Source of the DNA: Mycobacterium sp. 852002-51163_SCH5372311
GTDB taxonomy: Bacteria; Actinomycetota; Actinomycetes; Mycobacteriales; Mycobacteriaceae
Direction: 5' to 3'
Length of the DNA stretch: 64,000 nt
NCBI RefSeq assembly: GCF_001667115.1
Contig: NZ_LZIJ01000180.1
Location: 1 to 64,000, forward strand
Position 1 is the stretch's first letter; every line of letters starts with the position of its first letter. Below the pieces are notes generated by a model. The model searched no databases, was not told where the DNA came from, and saw nothing but the letters and a program-made list of their open reading frames with translations. Shown here in pieces: positions 8,550-17,262 of the stretch. Both the position numbers and the translations under genes were made by a program.

Positions 8550-9206
8550 TCACTCGTGCGATGTCACGGGGGCCATCCAGAGGCCCACGATCGCGTCGAT
8601 AAGACCGGATGCCGCTGCCCGCCAAGACGATTGGTGCATGGACGCGCCCGCGGCGAGCGCGCGTTCGCGGTCCGCGCAGGAGTGCATCAGCAGGTTGCGG
8701 GCCATGACGTTGCGTTCGAAACGCACCTCGGCGGGCAGGTTGGGCAGGCAACGGTTGATGCCGTCGACCACCTGTACCAGCGACGGCGAGCTGAGGGCGC
8801 CCTTGACGATGATGTTGTAGTAGGCGGGATCGGTCATCGCTTGTGCGGCGAAGCGTGCGTACCAGCTGGGATTCCCCAACGTCTCCAGGTAGTCGGTGAG
8901 CGGGCGCACCAGGCAGGCGACCCAGTCCCGCATGTCGGCCGAATCCCCGAGCTCGGCCACCATCTGCTCGCGCAGCTGTTCGACCGGCCCGCGGTGCTTC
9001 TGCTCGATGGCACGGACCAGGTCGGCCTTGGTCCCGAAGTGATATCCGACCGCGGCGTTGTTGCCCTGCCCGGCGGCCTCGCTGACCTGCCGGTTGGACA
9101 CCGCGAACATGCCGTGTTCGGCGTACAGCCGCTCGGCGGCGGCAAGGATCGCTTCCTGCGTTGAGCTGGCACGCTCGGTGCGCACGGTCCTGGCCGCTGC
9201 GGTCAT
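8550..9206 (-). CDS. TetR-family transcriptional regulator
   Basis: A 218-residue regulator with an N-terminal TetR helix-turn-helix at about 16-62 (ILAAAERLYAEHG, NNAAVGYHFGTKADLV) and a variable ligand domain. It is the first gene of the P450 operon and lies 28 bp from a perfectly placed palindrome (9234-9255), so autoregulation is likely. The same palindrome recurs at 11721-11742, which predicts control of the SDR and NAD-binding genes there. The ligand is probably a pathway acid or CoA ester, unknown from sequence. Confidence 0.92.
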   Translation of the reverse strand: MTAAARTVRTERASSTQEAILAAAERLYAEHGMFAVSNRQVSEAAGQGNNAAVGYHFGTKADLVRAIEQKHRGPVEQLREQMVAELGDSADMRDWVACLVRPLTDYLETLGNPSWYARFAAQAMTDPAYYNIIVKGALSSPSLVQVVDGINRCLPNLPAEVRFERNVMARNLLMHSCADRERALAAGASMHQSSWRAAASGLIDAIVGLWMAPVTSHE

Positions 9207-9233
9207 GCCGTCTAGTCAAACTCGCGGCAGTAG

Positions 9234-9255
9234 TTAAGTCAAGCGATTGATTTAA
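9234..9255. promoter_or_regulatory. Putative TetR operator 1
   Basis: Inverted repeat TTAAGTCAA-GCGA-TTGATTTAA; the arms are reverse complements except for one position. It lies in the divergent interval between the TetR gene (start 9206) and the SnoaL gene (start 9468). The same motif, differing only in the 4-bp spacer (GCAG), is found at 11721-11742. The rest of the 9207-9467 interval shows no gene. Confidence 0.75.
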
Positions 9256-9467
9256 AGTGAACCCTCGCGGGCCGTCCGACCAGCCCGACAGACTTCTTTG
9301 AACTTGACGTGAATTGCTTCCATATCGCCTCCATCGCCCGGCATTGAAGCGGATAATGTCCGCGGCGGCGAATGGTCTGACTGATCCGAGAGCCGACCGC
9401 GGTGACTCCCTAGACCGGCCACGGCCGTCGCGGCCAAATATTGGATGCGCACAAAGGGAGTCGGGAA

Positions 9468-9860
9468 ATGTCTGAGCAAGAACAGAACATCGAAGTCATC
9501 AAGAAGGGTTACGACGCGTTCTCCACGGGTGACCTGGAAACGATGATGAGCCTGTTCGACGACAACATCGAGTGGGTCCAACCGGGCGACAGCACCGTCA
9601 GCGGTACCTATCACGGCAAGGGCGAACTCGGTGACTACTTCAGGCGGCTGGGCGAGAAGCCGATGACCGTCAAGCCGACTCGCTTCATCGCCGAGGGTGA
9701 CACGGTCGTCGTGCTCAGTGACGTCACCGTGGGCGGCGAAGCCGGCCATGGCGCTGAAGTGTTCACCCTCCGCGACGGCAAGTCGATACGGGCACAGCTA
9801 TACGAGGACACCGCGTTGATGGAGCGGGTGTACGGCAAGAAGCAGGTCGCAGCGGGCTAG
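9468..9860 (+). CDS. SnoaL/NTF2-like small protein
   Basis: A 130-residue cone-fold protein of the SnoaL/ketosteroid-isomerase-like superfamily (NIEVIKKGYDAFSTGDLETMMSLFDDNIEWVQPG). The ATG at 9468 has GGAG 7 bp upstream and is preferred to the ATG at 9441. Such proteins act as isomerases, cyclases or dehydratases, or simply bind ligands; the catalytic residues cannot be fixed here. It is divergent from the TetR operon and shares its operator region, so it probably belongs to the same regulon. Confidence 0.85.
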   Translation: MSEQEQNIEVIKKGYDAFSTGDLETMMSLFDDNIEWVQPGDSTVSGTYHGKGELGDYFRRLGEKPMTVKPTRFIAEGDTVVVLSDVTVGGEAGHGAEVFTLRDGKSIRAQLYEDTALMERVYGKKQVAAG

Positions 9861-9865
9861 CGGGC

Positions 9866-9923
9866 CGAGCAGACGCAAAAGCCCCCAATTCCAACCGAAT
9901 TCGGGGGCGCTTGTGTCTGCTCG
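9866..9923. terminator. Bidirectional hairpin, CAGACGCAAAAGC family
   Basis: The left arm begins at 9866 (CGAGCAGACGCAAAAGCCCC) and the right arm ends at 9923 (mostly complementary, ending TGTCTGCTCG). It fills the gap between two convergent genes ending at 9860 and 9929, so it can stop transcription from both sides. Related hairpins occur at 19489 and 43996, with a variant at 1021. Confidence 0.8.
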
Positions 9924-9928
9924 CGGTG

Positions 9929-10756
9929 CTAACGCGACGGGGATTGGAAGCGGACCGTCATCGGCCCAAGGATGCGCTGATAGCCCGCCGGCAAGACGCG
10001 CACAAGCAGGCTGAAAGCTCTGGCATCGGGGCCGACCAGCACGCGGGCCTTCTTCTGACGAACTCCCTTCAAGATGATCCGCGCCGCCCGCTCGGCACTG
10101 GTGATGGCGACCTTGTCGAACACCTTGACCGTGACCTCTTTGTCAAGGCCCTCAACACATTCGGCGTTGCGCGCGATCGGCGTCTTGACATACCCGGGGT
10201 GTACCACCGTCACCGCAACTCGGTGACGCGCCGCGATCATCTCTTGGCGCAGCGCCTCGGTGAATCCGCGGACCGCGAACTTGGCCGAGTTGTAAGCGGC
10301 TTGACCCGGTACCCCGAACAAACCGAACATGCTCGACATGTTGATGACATGGCCATCGCCAGACGCGATGAGATGCGGCAAGAACGCCTTGGTTCCGTTG
10401 ACCACACCCCAGTAGTCGACGTCCATCACCCGCTCGATGTCCTTGAACCCGCTGACTTCGACGTCGCCTAGGAACGCGATGCCAGCGATGTTGTAGATCT
10501 GGTTGACCTTCCCGAAGTGCGCCTTGACCGAGTCGGCGTAGGCGAGGAACGCCTCGCGCTCGGTGACGTCGAGCCGATCTGCCCGCACGTCCGCCCCGAC
10601 ATCGCGGACGAGCTCCTCGGTCCGTGCGAGCCCGTCAGCGTCGAAATCACTGATTGCCAACCATGCGCCTGACCGGGCCAGCTCTAAAGCAAGAGCCCGG
10701 CCGATCCCCGAACCAGCACCGCTAACCGCGGCGACCTTCCCGTCGAACCCGTCCAT
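9929..10756 (-). CDS. Short-chain dehydrogenase/reductase with C-terminal extension
   Basis: From the ATG at 10756 the protein is 275 residues. It has cofactor motif GAGSGIG at 13-19, NIAG at 89-92, Ser142, and Tyr155-x3-Lys159 (YNSAK). The C-terminal 40 residues (LVGPDARAFSLLVRVLPAGYQRIL) resemble the tail of acylglycerone/retinol-type mycobacterial SDRs and may contact the membrane. The ribosome site is unclear: GGGAG lies only 2 bp before 10756, and a GTG about 20-30 bp upstream with GGGGAG in front is an alternative start. Substrate unknown, likely a lipophilic ketone or alcohol. It converges on the SnoaL gene. Confidence 0.88.
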   Translation of the reverse strand: MDGFDGKVAAVSGAGSGIGRALALELARSGAWLAISDFDADGLARTEELVRDVGADVRADRLDVTEREAFLAYADSVKAHFGKVNQIYNIAGIAFLGDVEVSGFKDIERVMDVDYWGVVNGTKAFLPHLIASGDGHVINMSSMFGLFGVPGQAAYNSAKFAVRGFTEALRQEMIAARHRVAVTVVHPGYVKTPIARNAECVEGLDKEVTVKVFDKVAITSAERAARIILKGVRQKKARVLVGPDARAFSLLVRVLPAGYQRILGPMTVRFQSPSR

Positions 10757-10886
10757 GGCTCCCACCACACCACCATCAGCTCCCCACCGCAAGGCCGGCT
10801 GAGCTTCGCCGAGCGTGCACACACTGCGAAAAAATCGCGAAAATGTCGCCGTGAGTACACGTTCGGCGTGACCTGGCCAACCGGCG

Positions 10887-11693
10887 CTATCCCTTGCTCC
10901 TGGAACGGATTACCTTGCCCGCCACCGTCCCGCCGTCCACGGGCAGCACGGTGCCGGTGACATAACGCGAACGCTCGCCGGCAAAATATAGTGCGGCCTC
11001 CGCGATGTCGTCGGGCGTGCCCTCGCGCTTCAGCGGACGGTCGTCACGCATGGTCTGGCGAATGCGCGCCTCATACTGCTCGAGTTCGGCAGGATCCATG
11101 GCCTCGGCCGAGGATGCCAAGATCGGTGTGGGGATGTTGCCCGGCGCGATGGCGTTGACCCGAATCTCATAGTGCGCCAGCTCAATTGCCGCGCACTTGG
11201 TGAACTGGATGACCGCTGCTTTCGACGCGCGGTAGGTCATCACGCCGCCGCCGGCCTGGATTCCGCCGATCGAGGTCATGTTGATGATCGATCCACCACC
11301 GTGGGTGGCCATGTGCCGGGCCGCATCTCGGGTGCCGGTCATCACTCCTAGAACGTTGACGGCCATGACACGGTGGAAGTCGGCCAGATCGTCATCGAGG
11401 AGTCGGCGCAGGGGCCCCGAGATTCCGGCATTGTTCACCATGACGTGCAGCCCGTCGAACTTCTCGACGGCAGCGGCCACCAGCGCGCCCACCTGTTCGG
11501 GGTCGGAGACATCGGTCCGGACGAAGAAAGCGTTGTTGCCCAGCGCCTCGGCGAGAGCCTGACCGCGCTCGGCTTCGACATCGGCGATCACCACTCGTGC
11601 GCCCTCGGCAACGAAGCGCTCCACCGTGCCACGCCCGATACCCGAAGCGCCGCCGGTGACGATCGCGACTTTGCCGGCAAGTTCGTTGACCAC
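10887..11693 (-). CDS. Short-chain dehydrogenase/reductase in the TetR regulon
   Basis: A classical SDR of 268 residues starting at GTG 11693. Motifs: TGGASGIG (13-20), NNAG (87-90), Asn113, Ser141 and Tyr154-x3-Lys158 (YRASK), with the VTGTVLPVDGG end motif. The putative TetR operator 2 (11721-11742) lies 28 bp upstream, the same spacing as operator 1 to the TetR gene. This ties the gene to the P450 operon. It probably oxidises or reduces an intermediate of that pathway. Confidence 0.9.
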   Translation of the reverse strand: MVNELAGKVAIVTGGASGIGRGTVERFVAEGARVVIADVEAERGQALAEALGNNAFFVRTDVSDPEQVGALVAAAVEKFDGLHVMVNNAGISGPLRRLLDDDLADFHRVMAVNVLGVMTGTRDAARHMATHGGGSIINMTSIGGIQAGGGVMTYRASKAAVIQFTKCAAIELAHYEIRVNAIAPGNIPTPILASSAEAMDPAELEQYEARIRQTMRDDRPLKREGTPDDIAEAALYFAGERSRYVTGTVLPVDGGTVAGKVIRSRSKG

Positions 11694-11720
11694 ACGACGA
11701 GTTAATCGGCGAAACCACGG

Positions 11721-11742
11721 TTAAGTCAAGCAGTTGATTTAA
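11721..11742. promoter_or_regulatory. Putative TetR operator 2
   Basis: Inverted repeat TTAAGTCAA-GCAG-TTGATTTAA, identical to operator 1 in both 9-bp arms. It sits between the divergent SDR (start 11693) and NAD-binding gene (start 11845). Nothing else is recognisable in the 11694-11844 interval. Confidence 0.75.
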
Positions 11743-11844
11743 GCGTGAGCGACGACGACGACCGCATCTAGGCAACGGTTCGGCAGTCCGGTGCGTAGTG
11801 CGATGCTGAATCAGTTCATCGGCGGACCCTGAAAGGGCGTGATC

Positions 11845-12606
11845 ATGAAGTTCGTAGTCATCGGCGGCAGTGGGCTAATCGGTTCGCAGGTCATCGCCCA
11901 GCTTGCCGAGTTGGGCCACGAGGCCGTCTCCGCCTCCCCTAGGTCGGGTGTCGACACACTCACGGGCGAAGGTGTTGCCGAAGCGCTCAACGGTGCGCAC
12001 ACGGTGATCGACGTGTCGAACTCGCCGTCCTGGGCTGACGAAGACGTGCTGCACTTCTTCACCACCTCTACCCGCAACCTGCTCGAGGCGGAGCGCGCGG
12101 CCGGCGCGCGGCACCACGTCGCGCTGTCGATCGTGGGGGCCGACCGGGCGAGCCAAAGCGGCTACATGCGAGCAAAGGTCGCCCAGGAGAAACTGATCGT
12201 CGAGTCCGGAGCCCCATACTCGATCGTGCGCGCGACTCAGTTCTTCGAATTCGTTGACGGAATCGCCGATTCGATGACCGACGGTGACACGGTACGTGCA
12301 CCGAACGGGGCGTTCCAGCCCATCGCCGCCGCAGACGTCGCCACGGCGGTAACCCGTGCAGCGACCGGCGAACCGGTCAACGGGATCCTTAATATCGCCG
12401 GCCCGGAAAAGCTCGGCATGGACGACTTCATCCGAAATCGGTTTGCCGCCAAGGGCGATGCGCGTCGGGTGGTGACCGACCCGGCGGCCCGCTACTACGG
12501 TGCGGTGCTCGACGACCGCACCATCGTCCCCTTGGAAGGCGAAGACGGCGAAGACGTGGCCATCTACCCGACCCGCTTCGGTGACTGGATGGCCGCCCGC
12601 ACGTGA
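11845..12606 (+). CDS. NmrA/atypical SDR NAD(P)-binding protein
   Basis: A 253-residue atypical SDR with N-terminal MKFVVIGGSGLIGSQV (GxxGxxG cofactor motif) and an NmrA-like body (APYSIVRATQFFEFVDGIADS). The Tyr-x3-Lys catalytic pair of classical SDRs is not apparent; YMRAK near 110 could substitute. The ATG at 11845 has GAAAGGG 7 bp upstream and is preferred to GTG 11839. The family includes redox sensors and epimerase-like proteins. It shares operator 2 with the divergent SDR. Confidence 0.85.
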   Translation: MKFVVIGGSGLIGSQVIAQLAELGHEAVSASPRSGVDTLTGEGVAEALNGAHTVIDVSNSPSWADEDVLHFFTTSTRNLLEAERAAGARHHVALSIVGADRASQSGYMRAKVAQEKLIVESGAPYSIVRATQFFEFVDGIADSMTDGDTVRAPNGAFQPIAAADVATAVTRAATGEPVNGILNIAGPEKLGMDDFIRNRFAAKGDARRVVTDPAARYYGAVLDDRTIVPLEGEDGEDVAIYPTRFGDWMAART

Positions 12607-12614
12607 GCGCGCCG

Positions 12615-13493
12615 TCAGGCGATAGACCTCAAGCCGCCAACCGCGATCTCGCCCCATTCGCGCGGCACTGCCAACCTGCCGACCAGCGCACCGCGACCGA
12701 AGGCCGCCCGCACCGTCGTCTCGGGATTCTTCGTCGACGCCAGAGTCGAGATGCCCGACGAGGTCATGCTCACGGGTGAACTGATTGCCGCGGCAAAGGC
12801 ATTCACCGAGGGCGGAAACGGCCTTAGCCGCGCCATGGTGGTCATCGCCGCGGTAGCGGATGCCGCCTGCGCCGGCTGGCCGAGACATCGCAGCGCCCGC
12901 GGCACCGCGGCCATCGCCTGAGCCAGCAACTGCGGTATGCCGGCGTCGGCGCCGACCAGCCCGGCCAGGTCGTCACCCAGGGTGGGCGAAGCCGGCGGAG
13001 TCAGGTTCGCAGCGGCCGATGACGCTCCGGCGTAGCGGTACATCGCGGCGGCGTCCTGGGCCCACATTTCGCCGTACTCGGCCTCGAGCGAGGTGATCGC
13101 CGGTATGTCCAGGTTGACGACGTTTCCGGCGACCAACGACGTCAGCCGAGCGCGGTTGGCGTCGATCAGTGGGGGCGGAACCGTTACGGCGAAGGCGTTC
13201 TCGAAGGCGCTCGCAGCGGCCCTGGCCTGGCTCGCGGCAGCCTCGGCCCGCTCAGCGGTATTCGTCAACCAGCGAATGTAGGGTGTCACGGCCGCGACCA
13301 TCGCATCGGCTGCATCGCCCCGCCACTCCTCGTCGGTCAATGCCACGATGGTCGAACTGAAACCGCTTGCGGTGCTGTACAAGTCGTCGGCCAGTTTGTC
13401 CCAGGCGGCCGCGGCCGTCAGCAGCGACTCCGACCCAGAACCCGAATACATTCGGGCCGAATTGATCTCGGGTGGTAGCGCTCCGAAATCCAT
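12615..13493 (-). CDS. PPE-family protein, SVP-like
   Basis: A 292-residue PPE protein. The N-terminal PPE domain begins MDFGALPPEINS, with the WxG turn at about 59 (EEWRGDAA). The C-terminal half is short and ends with GRLAVPREW, matching the GxxSVPxxW signature of the SVP subgroup. PPE proteins normally pair with PE proteins and leave through ESX type VII secretion, but no PE gene is adjacent. GGAGG lies 9 bp before the ATG. At 292 residues it is shorter than typical SVP members (about 350-430). Role unknown; it is probably at the cell surface or secreted. Confidence 0.93.
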   Translation of the reverse strand: MDFGALPPEINSARMYSGSGSESLLTAAAAWDKLADDLYSTASGFSSTIVALTDEEWRGDAADAMVAAVTPYIRWLTNTAERAEAAASQARAAASAFENAFAVTVPPPLIDANRARLTSLVAGNVVNLDIPAITSLEAEYGEMWAQDAAAMYRYAGASSAAANLTPPASPTLGDDLAGLVGADAGIPQLLAQAMAAVPRALRCLGQPAQAASATAAMTTMARLRPFPPSVNAFAAAISSPVSMTSSGISTLASTKNPETTVRAAFGRGALVGRLAVPREWGEIAVGGLRSIA

Positions 13494-13796
13494 TTCGTCT
13501 TACCTCCGCGCGTCCGCCCGGCTTCTGAGTCGGTTCGCCGGCTGGTTCTGGTGCCCGAGGTTAATCGCGTTGGCGCCCTTCATAACCGCACCCCAGTCGG
13601 TATAGGCGTATCGCCGAGCGGGTCGGTCAAGATCGTTAGCGGAGGTTTAGTCAATCGTGATCACGTGGCCCGGCGGTAAGGCGACGTTACGCATCAAGCA
13701 AGAAAACAGCGCCGGCGAAGTGATGGCAAGCAAAAACGCGGACGGTAACCGGGCTGTAACCGCACTCATATAATTCATATATTTCGTGCGAGCTGA
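13494..13796 (-). promoter_or_regulatory. PPE upstream region
   Basis: About 300 bp without a convincing gene, between the LuxR regulator end and the PPE start. An AT-rich patch (13768-13790) flanked by CGCAC/GTGCG could hold a promoter for a long PPE leader. A 27-codon minus-strand frame (13583-13500) ends with a TAA a few bases before the PPE ATG. It is listed as a possibility only. Confidence 0.3.
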
Positions 13797-16700
13797 CTAA
13801 GGAAGGCCGTTGTGGCGTACCGCTTCCTGCGCGAGTTGCACTCGGGAGGTGAAGCCCAATTTGGTGTACATGTGAGTGAGGTGTGCCTGGACCGTGCGCG
13901 GCGAAACGAACAGCCGTTCGGCGATGTCCTTATTCGCCAAGCCTTCGCTGACCAGGCGTGCAACATCGAGTTCGGCCGGGGTCAATGACGCCCATCCGCT
14001 GGCCGGCCGCTTGCGTTCGCCGCGTCCGCGCAACGCATAGGTAATGGCGTCCTCGGTCGACAGCGCTTCGCCATCGGCCCATTTGATCGGGAAGTCGTCC
14101 CCGAGCTCTTCGCGACAGGCTGCGATCGCCTTCTCGTAGGCGTCTCGGTGGACAGGGAAGCGAATCTCCTTGGTGCGGTGGCGAATGGCGTCTGCGGCTC
14201 CGAGAAGCCTGGCCGCGTCGGCATGGGTACCGGCGTCTACCGCCAGCCTCGCCAGACATTCCAGAATCGCGGAAAGACCCAAATAACCTTGAGTATCTGT
14301 GGCGATCGACAGAGCTTGGTGGGCGTCGCGCCGCGCCTGGTCATTCTCACCCCGGTCCGCCGCGATGTAAGAGCGAATGCAGAGCGCCCACATCTTGTGC
14401 CACCCGGCCAGCGTGGCGACGGCCTCGTCGGCCACCTCTTTGGCTGTGGTCAAGTCACCGTAGGCGTGGGCGCACAGGGCGACGGCGCTGGCTGCCACCG
14501 AACCCCGATGGACGCCAGGATGCTCCCAGATTTTCGTACTGAGCTCGCCTGCGGTGGTGACATCATCGTCGACCGCGGCAGCCAGAGCCATGACAGTCGC
14601 GGAAGCAAGTTCCAACACGACATCGAGTTCGGCTCCCGCTGCCATGGCCACGCGGCCGACATTCTGGGCTGCGGCGACATCACCTCGGTAGGAGAGGGCA
14701 CAGCCCTGGCTGATCAGGCACAACATCATGCCGAGGACGTCGCTGTCGGATTCGCAGTCGGCGAAAACCGCCCGGAAGGTGTCCACCGCGCCGTCCAGAT
14801 CTGCGCGCATCATCTGGGCCATGCCCATGGCCCACCGACACAAGTGCAGGTTGAGCCAGTCGCCAAGGGCGTCGGCAAGGTCGGCCCCGTCATCGCCGAG
14901 GGCGCTGGCGGCGACCGGATCGCCCGCCATGGCGGCGAGATAAGCCTGGCGGCCCAGAATTTGGCTGAGCCGCCAATCGTCGCCGGTTGTTCGGCACAGT
15001 TCCAATGCCTCAGCGAAATACAGTGCGGCAGCGTCGAAATCGAGTCCGGCGATGCACCCGCAGGCGGTGAGTGTTCGGGCCAGCAGTGCGGGGTCGCCGA
15101 GTTTGCGCGCGATTTCGACAGCGCGCTGGGCCATCGGCAGGTTGTCGATTGCCGCGGTAAAGGAATCCAAGACCGCTTTGTCGGCTATCGCGCCTGCATA
15201 AATCGCCGGGTCCATGGCGCCCGGGTTGAATCCGTCGTCACCGAGGACCGACTCGAACCAGCTCAGTCCCTCTCGCAACCGTCCGTGTCCTTGCCAAAGC
15301 GGTTGCAGCGACGACGCCAGCTGAAGTGCAGCCGCAGCGTCGTCGTTGTCGCAGCAAAAGGCGAATGCGGCCCGTATGTTGTCGATATCGGCTTCCACGC
15401 GGGCGACGCAACGGCGAAAGTCTTTGCGGGTAGGGGTATTCAGCTCGGCTGCCAGCGCCGCGTAGTAGTCGCGGTGCCGGGCACGCACGGTCTGCGACTC
15501 ATCGGACTCGCCCAACTTTTCCAGCCCGTACTCTCGAATCGTCTCCAGCATGCGGTATCGCGTGCGGTCGGCAATGTCGTCGGCCTGGACCAGTGACTTG
15601 TCCACGAGCAGGCTCAGCTGGTCGAGCACCTGATATCGCTGCACACCTGCACCGCCGCACACCGTCACGGCGGCGTCAAGGTCGAAACCCCCGGCGAACA
15701 CGGCCAATCGGCGAAACAGTACGGTCTCGGCGCCGGTGAGCATCGAATGCGACCAATCCACCGAAGCCCGCAGTGTCTGCTGGCGTCGCACGGCGGTGTG
15801 CGCGCCGCCGGTGAGCAACTGGAAACGATCGTGCAGGCTGTCGCGGATGTCGGCGGCCGACAGTGCCCGCATGCGGGCCGCCGCCAGCTCGATGGCCAGA
15901 GGCATGCCGTCAAGGCGACGGCAGATCTCTGTCACGACCGCAACATTGGTGTCGGTGAGGGTGAAGTCGGGCCGGACATGGCGGGCACGGTCGCTGAACA
16001 ACTCGACCGCCTCGTCGGCCAGCGCCAACGAAGGTACCTGCCAATTCACCTCGGCCTCGGTGTGCAGCGGTTCGCGGCTGGTGGCCAGCAGCCGCACGGC
16101 GGGACACCTGCTCAGTAATGTGACAGCCAGTGCAGCGGCGGCTTCCAACAGGTGCTCACAGTTGTCCAGCACGATCAGCGCCTGATGGTCGCCGATGCGC
16201 GCGGTGACGGTATCGACGACTGAGCGGCCCGGCTGATCTGGCAGCCCCAGGGCTTGGGCGACGGCCCCCTCGACGAGATCGGGATCGGTGATGGGGGCGA
16301 GATCGACGTAGTTGACGAGGCCGTCGATCTCGTCGGCAAGATTTGCTGCGAGCTGGATCGCCAGGCGCGTCTTGCCAACTCCGCCCGCCCCGGTCAGCGT
16401 CACCAACCGGTGGTCCCCGAGCAGCCGCCTGAGCTCAGCGACTTCGGCGACGCGCCCCACAAAGCTCGTCAGTGGCACCGGAACCGCTTGTGTGGCAGCG
16501 CTGTTGGCGGACCGCAGCGCGGGGAAATCGACGCGCGAGTCTGGATGGCACAACTGCAGGATGCGTTCCGGGCGGGCCAGATCGCGCAGTTGGTGGCTCC
16601 CCAAATCGGACAGCCACGCTCCGTGCGGCAGATGATCGATGACGACCTGCTCGGTTGCGGCCGTCAGCACGGTTTGGCCACCGTGGGCCAGATCGCGCAC

Positions 16701-17117
16701 CCGAGCGGCCCGGTTGATGGTGGGGCCGACGTAATTCGCCGCGTCACGGAGCTGAATCTCCCCGGTATGGAGGCCGATGCGCAGGCGAAGCGGAGCCAGC
16801 GGCGCACGCTGCAACGCCAACGCGCACGCGGCGGCGTCGCTGGCCCGGTCGAACGCGATCACGAAGCTGTCGCCCTCACCTTGCTCGACCGGGCGCACCC
16901 CGCCGTGGGCATCCACCAGCCGCGACAGCGTCGCGTCCAGGCGTGCGACGGCTTCGGTCATCTCGGCGGGACTGCTTTGCCACAGACCGGTGGAGCCTTC
17001 GACGTCTGCCAGCAGCAACGTCACCGTTCCGGTCGGCAGTTCGCTCACGCCCAGCTCGCTCCAGTTCATCGGCGGCGTGTCCGCGCGGTGATCAGATTCA
17101 CCCATGTTAGCCAGCAT
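13797..17117 (-). CDS. Class III cyclase / NB-ARC ATPase / LuxR regulator
   Basis: A 1,106-residue modular regulator. Residues about 28-190 form a class III nucleotide cyclase domain with metal Asp38 (LLLADVEGS), Asp83 (GEGDSFV) and the transition-state Asn135/Arg139 (INRAAR). Residues about 215-480 form an NB-ARC/AAA ATPase with Walker A GAGGVGKT (243-250) and Walker B ALIVLDNCEH. A TPR-like helical region (about 560-1000) follows, and a LuxR/GerE helix-turn-helix lies at about 1035-1100 (LTPAELDVARLVSEGLANKDIAERL). M. tuberculosis has similar architectures (Rv0386/Rv1358/Rv2488c type). The cyclase residues look complete, so activity is plausible. Start choice between 17117 and 17105 is open. 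Divergent from the beta-lactamase-like gene. Confidence 0.93.
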   Translation of the reverse strand: MLANMGESDHRADTPPMNWSELGVSELPTGTVTLLLADVEGSTGLWQSSPAEMTEAVARLDATLSRLVDAHGGVRPVEQGEGDSFVIAFDRASDAAACALALQRAPLAPLRLRIGLHTGEIQLRDAANYVGPTINRAARVRDLAHGGQTVLTAATEQVVIDHLPHGAWLSDLGSHQLRDLARPERILQLCHPDSRVDFPALRSANSAATQAVPVPLTSFVGRVAEVAELRRLLGDHRLVTLTGAGGVGKTRLAIQLAANLADEIDGLVNYVDLAPITDPDLVEGAVAQALGLPDQPGRSVVDTVTARIGDHQALIVLDNCEHLLEAAAALAVTLLSRCPAVRLLATSREPLHTEAEVNWQVPSLALADEAVELFSDRARHVRPDFTLTDTNVAVVTEICRRLDGMPLAIELAAARMRALSAADIRDSLHDRFQLLTGGAHTAVRRQQTLRASVDWSHSMLTGAETVLFRRLAVFAGGFDLDAAVTVCGGAGVQRYQVLDQLSLLVDKSLVQADDIADRTRYRMLETIREYGLEKLGESDESQTVRARHRDYYAALAAELNTPTRKDFRRCVARVEADIDNIRAAFAFCCDNDDAAAALQLASSLQPLWQGHGRLREGLSWFESVLGDDGFNPGAMDPAIYAGAIADKAVLDSFTAAIDNLPMAQRAVEIARKLGDPALLARTLTACGCIAGLDFDAAALYFAEALELCRTTGDDWRLSQILGRQAYLAAMAGDPVAASALGDDGADLADALGDWLNLHLCRWAMGMAQMMRADLDGAVDTFRAVFADCESDSDVLGMMLCLISQGCALSYRGDVAAAQNVGRVAMAAGAELDVVLELASATVMALAAAVDDDVTTAGELSTKIWEHPGVHRGSVAASAVALCAHAYGDLTTAKEVADEAVATLAGWHKMWALCIRSYIAADRGENDQARRDAHQALSIATDTQGYLGLSAILECLARLAVDAGTHADAARLLGAADAIRHRTKEIRFPVHRDAYEKAIAACREELGDDFPIKWADGEALSTEDAITYALRGRGERKRPASGWASLTPAELDVARLVSEGLANKDIAERLFVSPRTVQAHLTHMYTKLGFTSRVQLAQEAVRHNGLP

Positions 17118-17262
17118 GCGACAGGTCAGGGCTGCACAACATCAGCGGAAATGCGTACAAAACGGCGCAGCCGCGAGTGCACCGCAATTACGCGATCCGG
17201 CCAATGATCTTCGGCTTGTCCGGCCGCATAGTCGAGGGACCGACCAGCGAGGAGACCCCATC

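Noticed and set aside
13500..13583. 27-codon leader peptide before the PPE gene
   Set aside because: It has a possible ribosome site and ends next to the PPE start, but short frames like this are common by chance and nothing else supports it.
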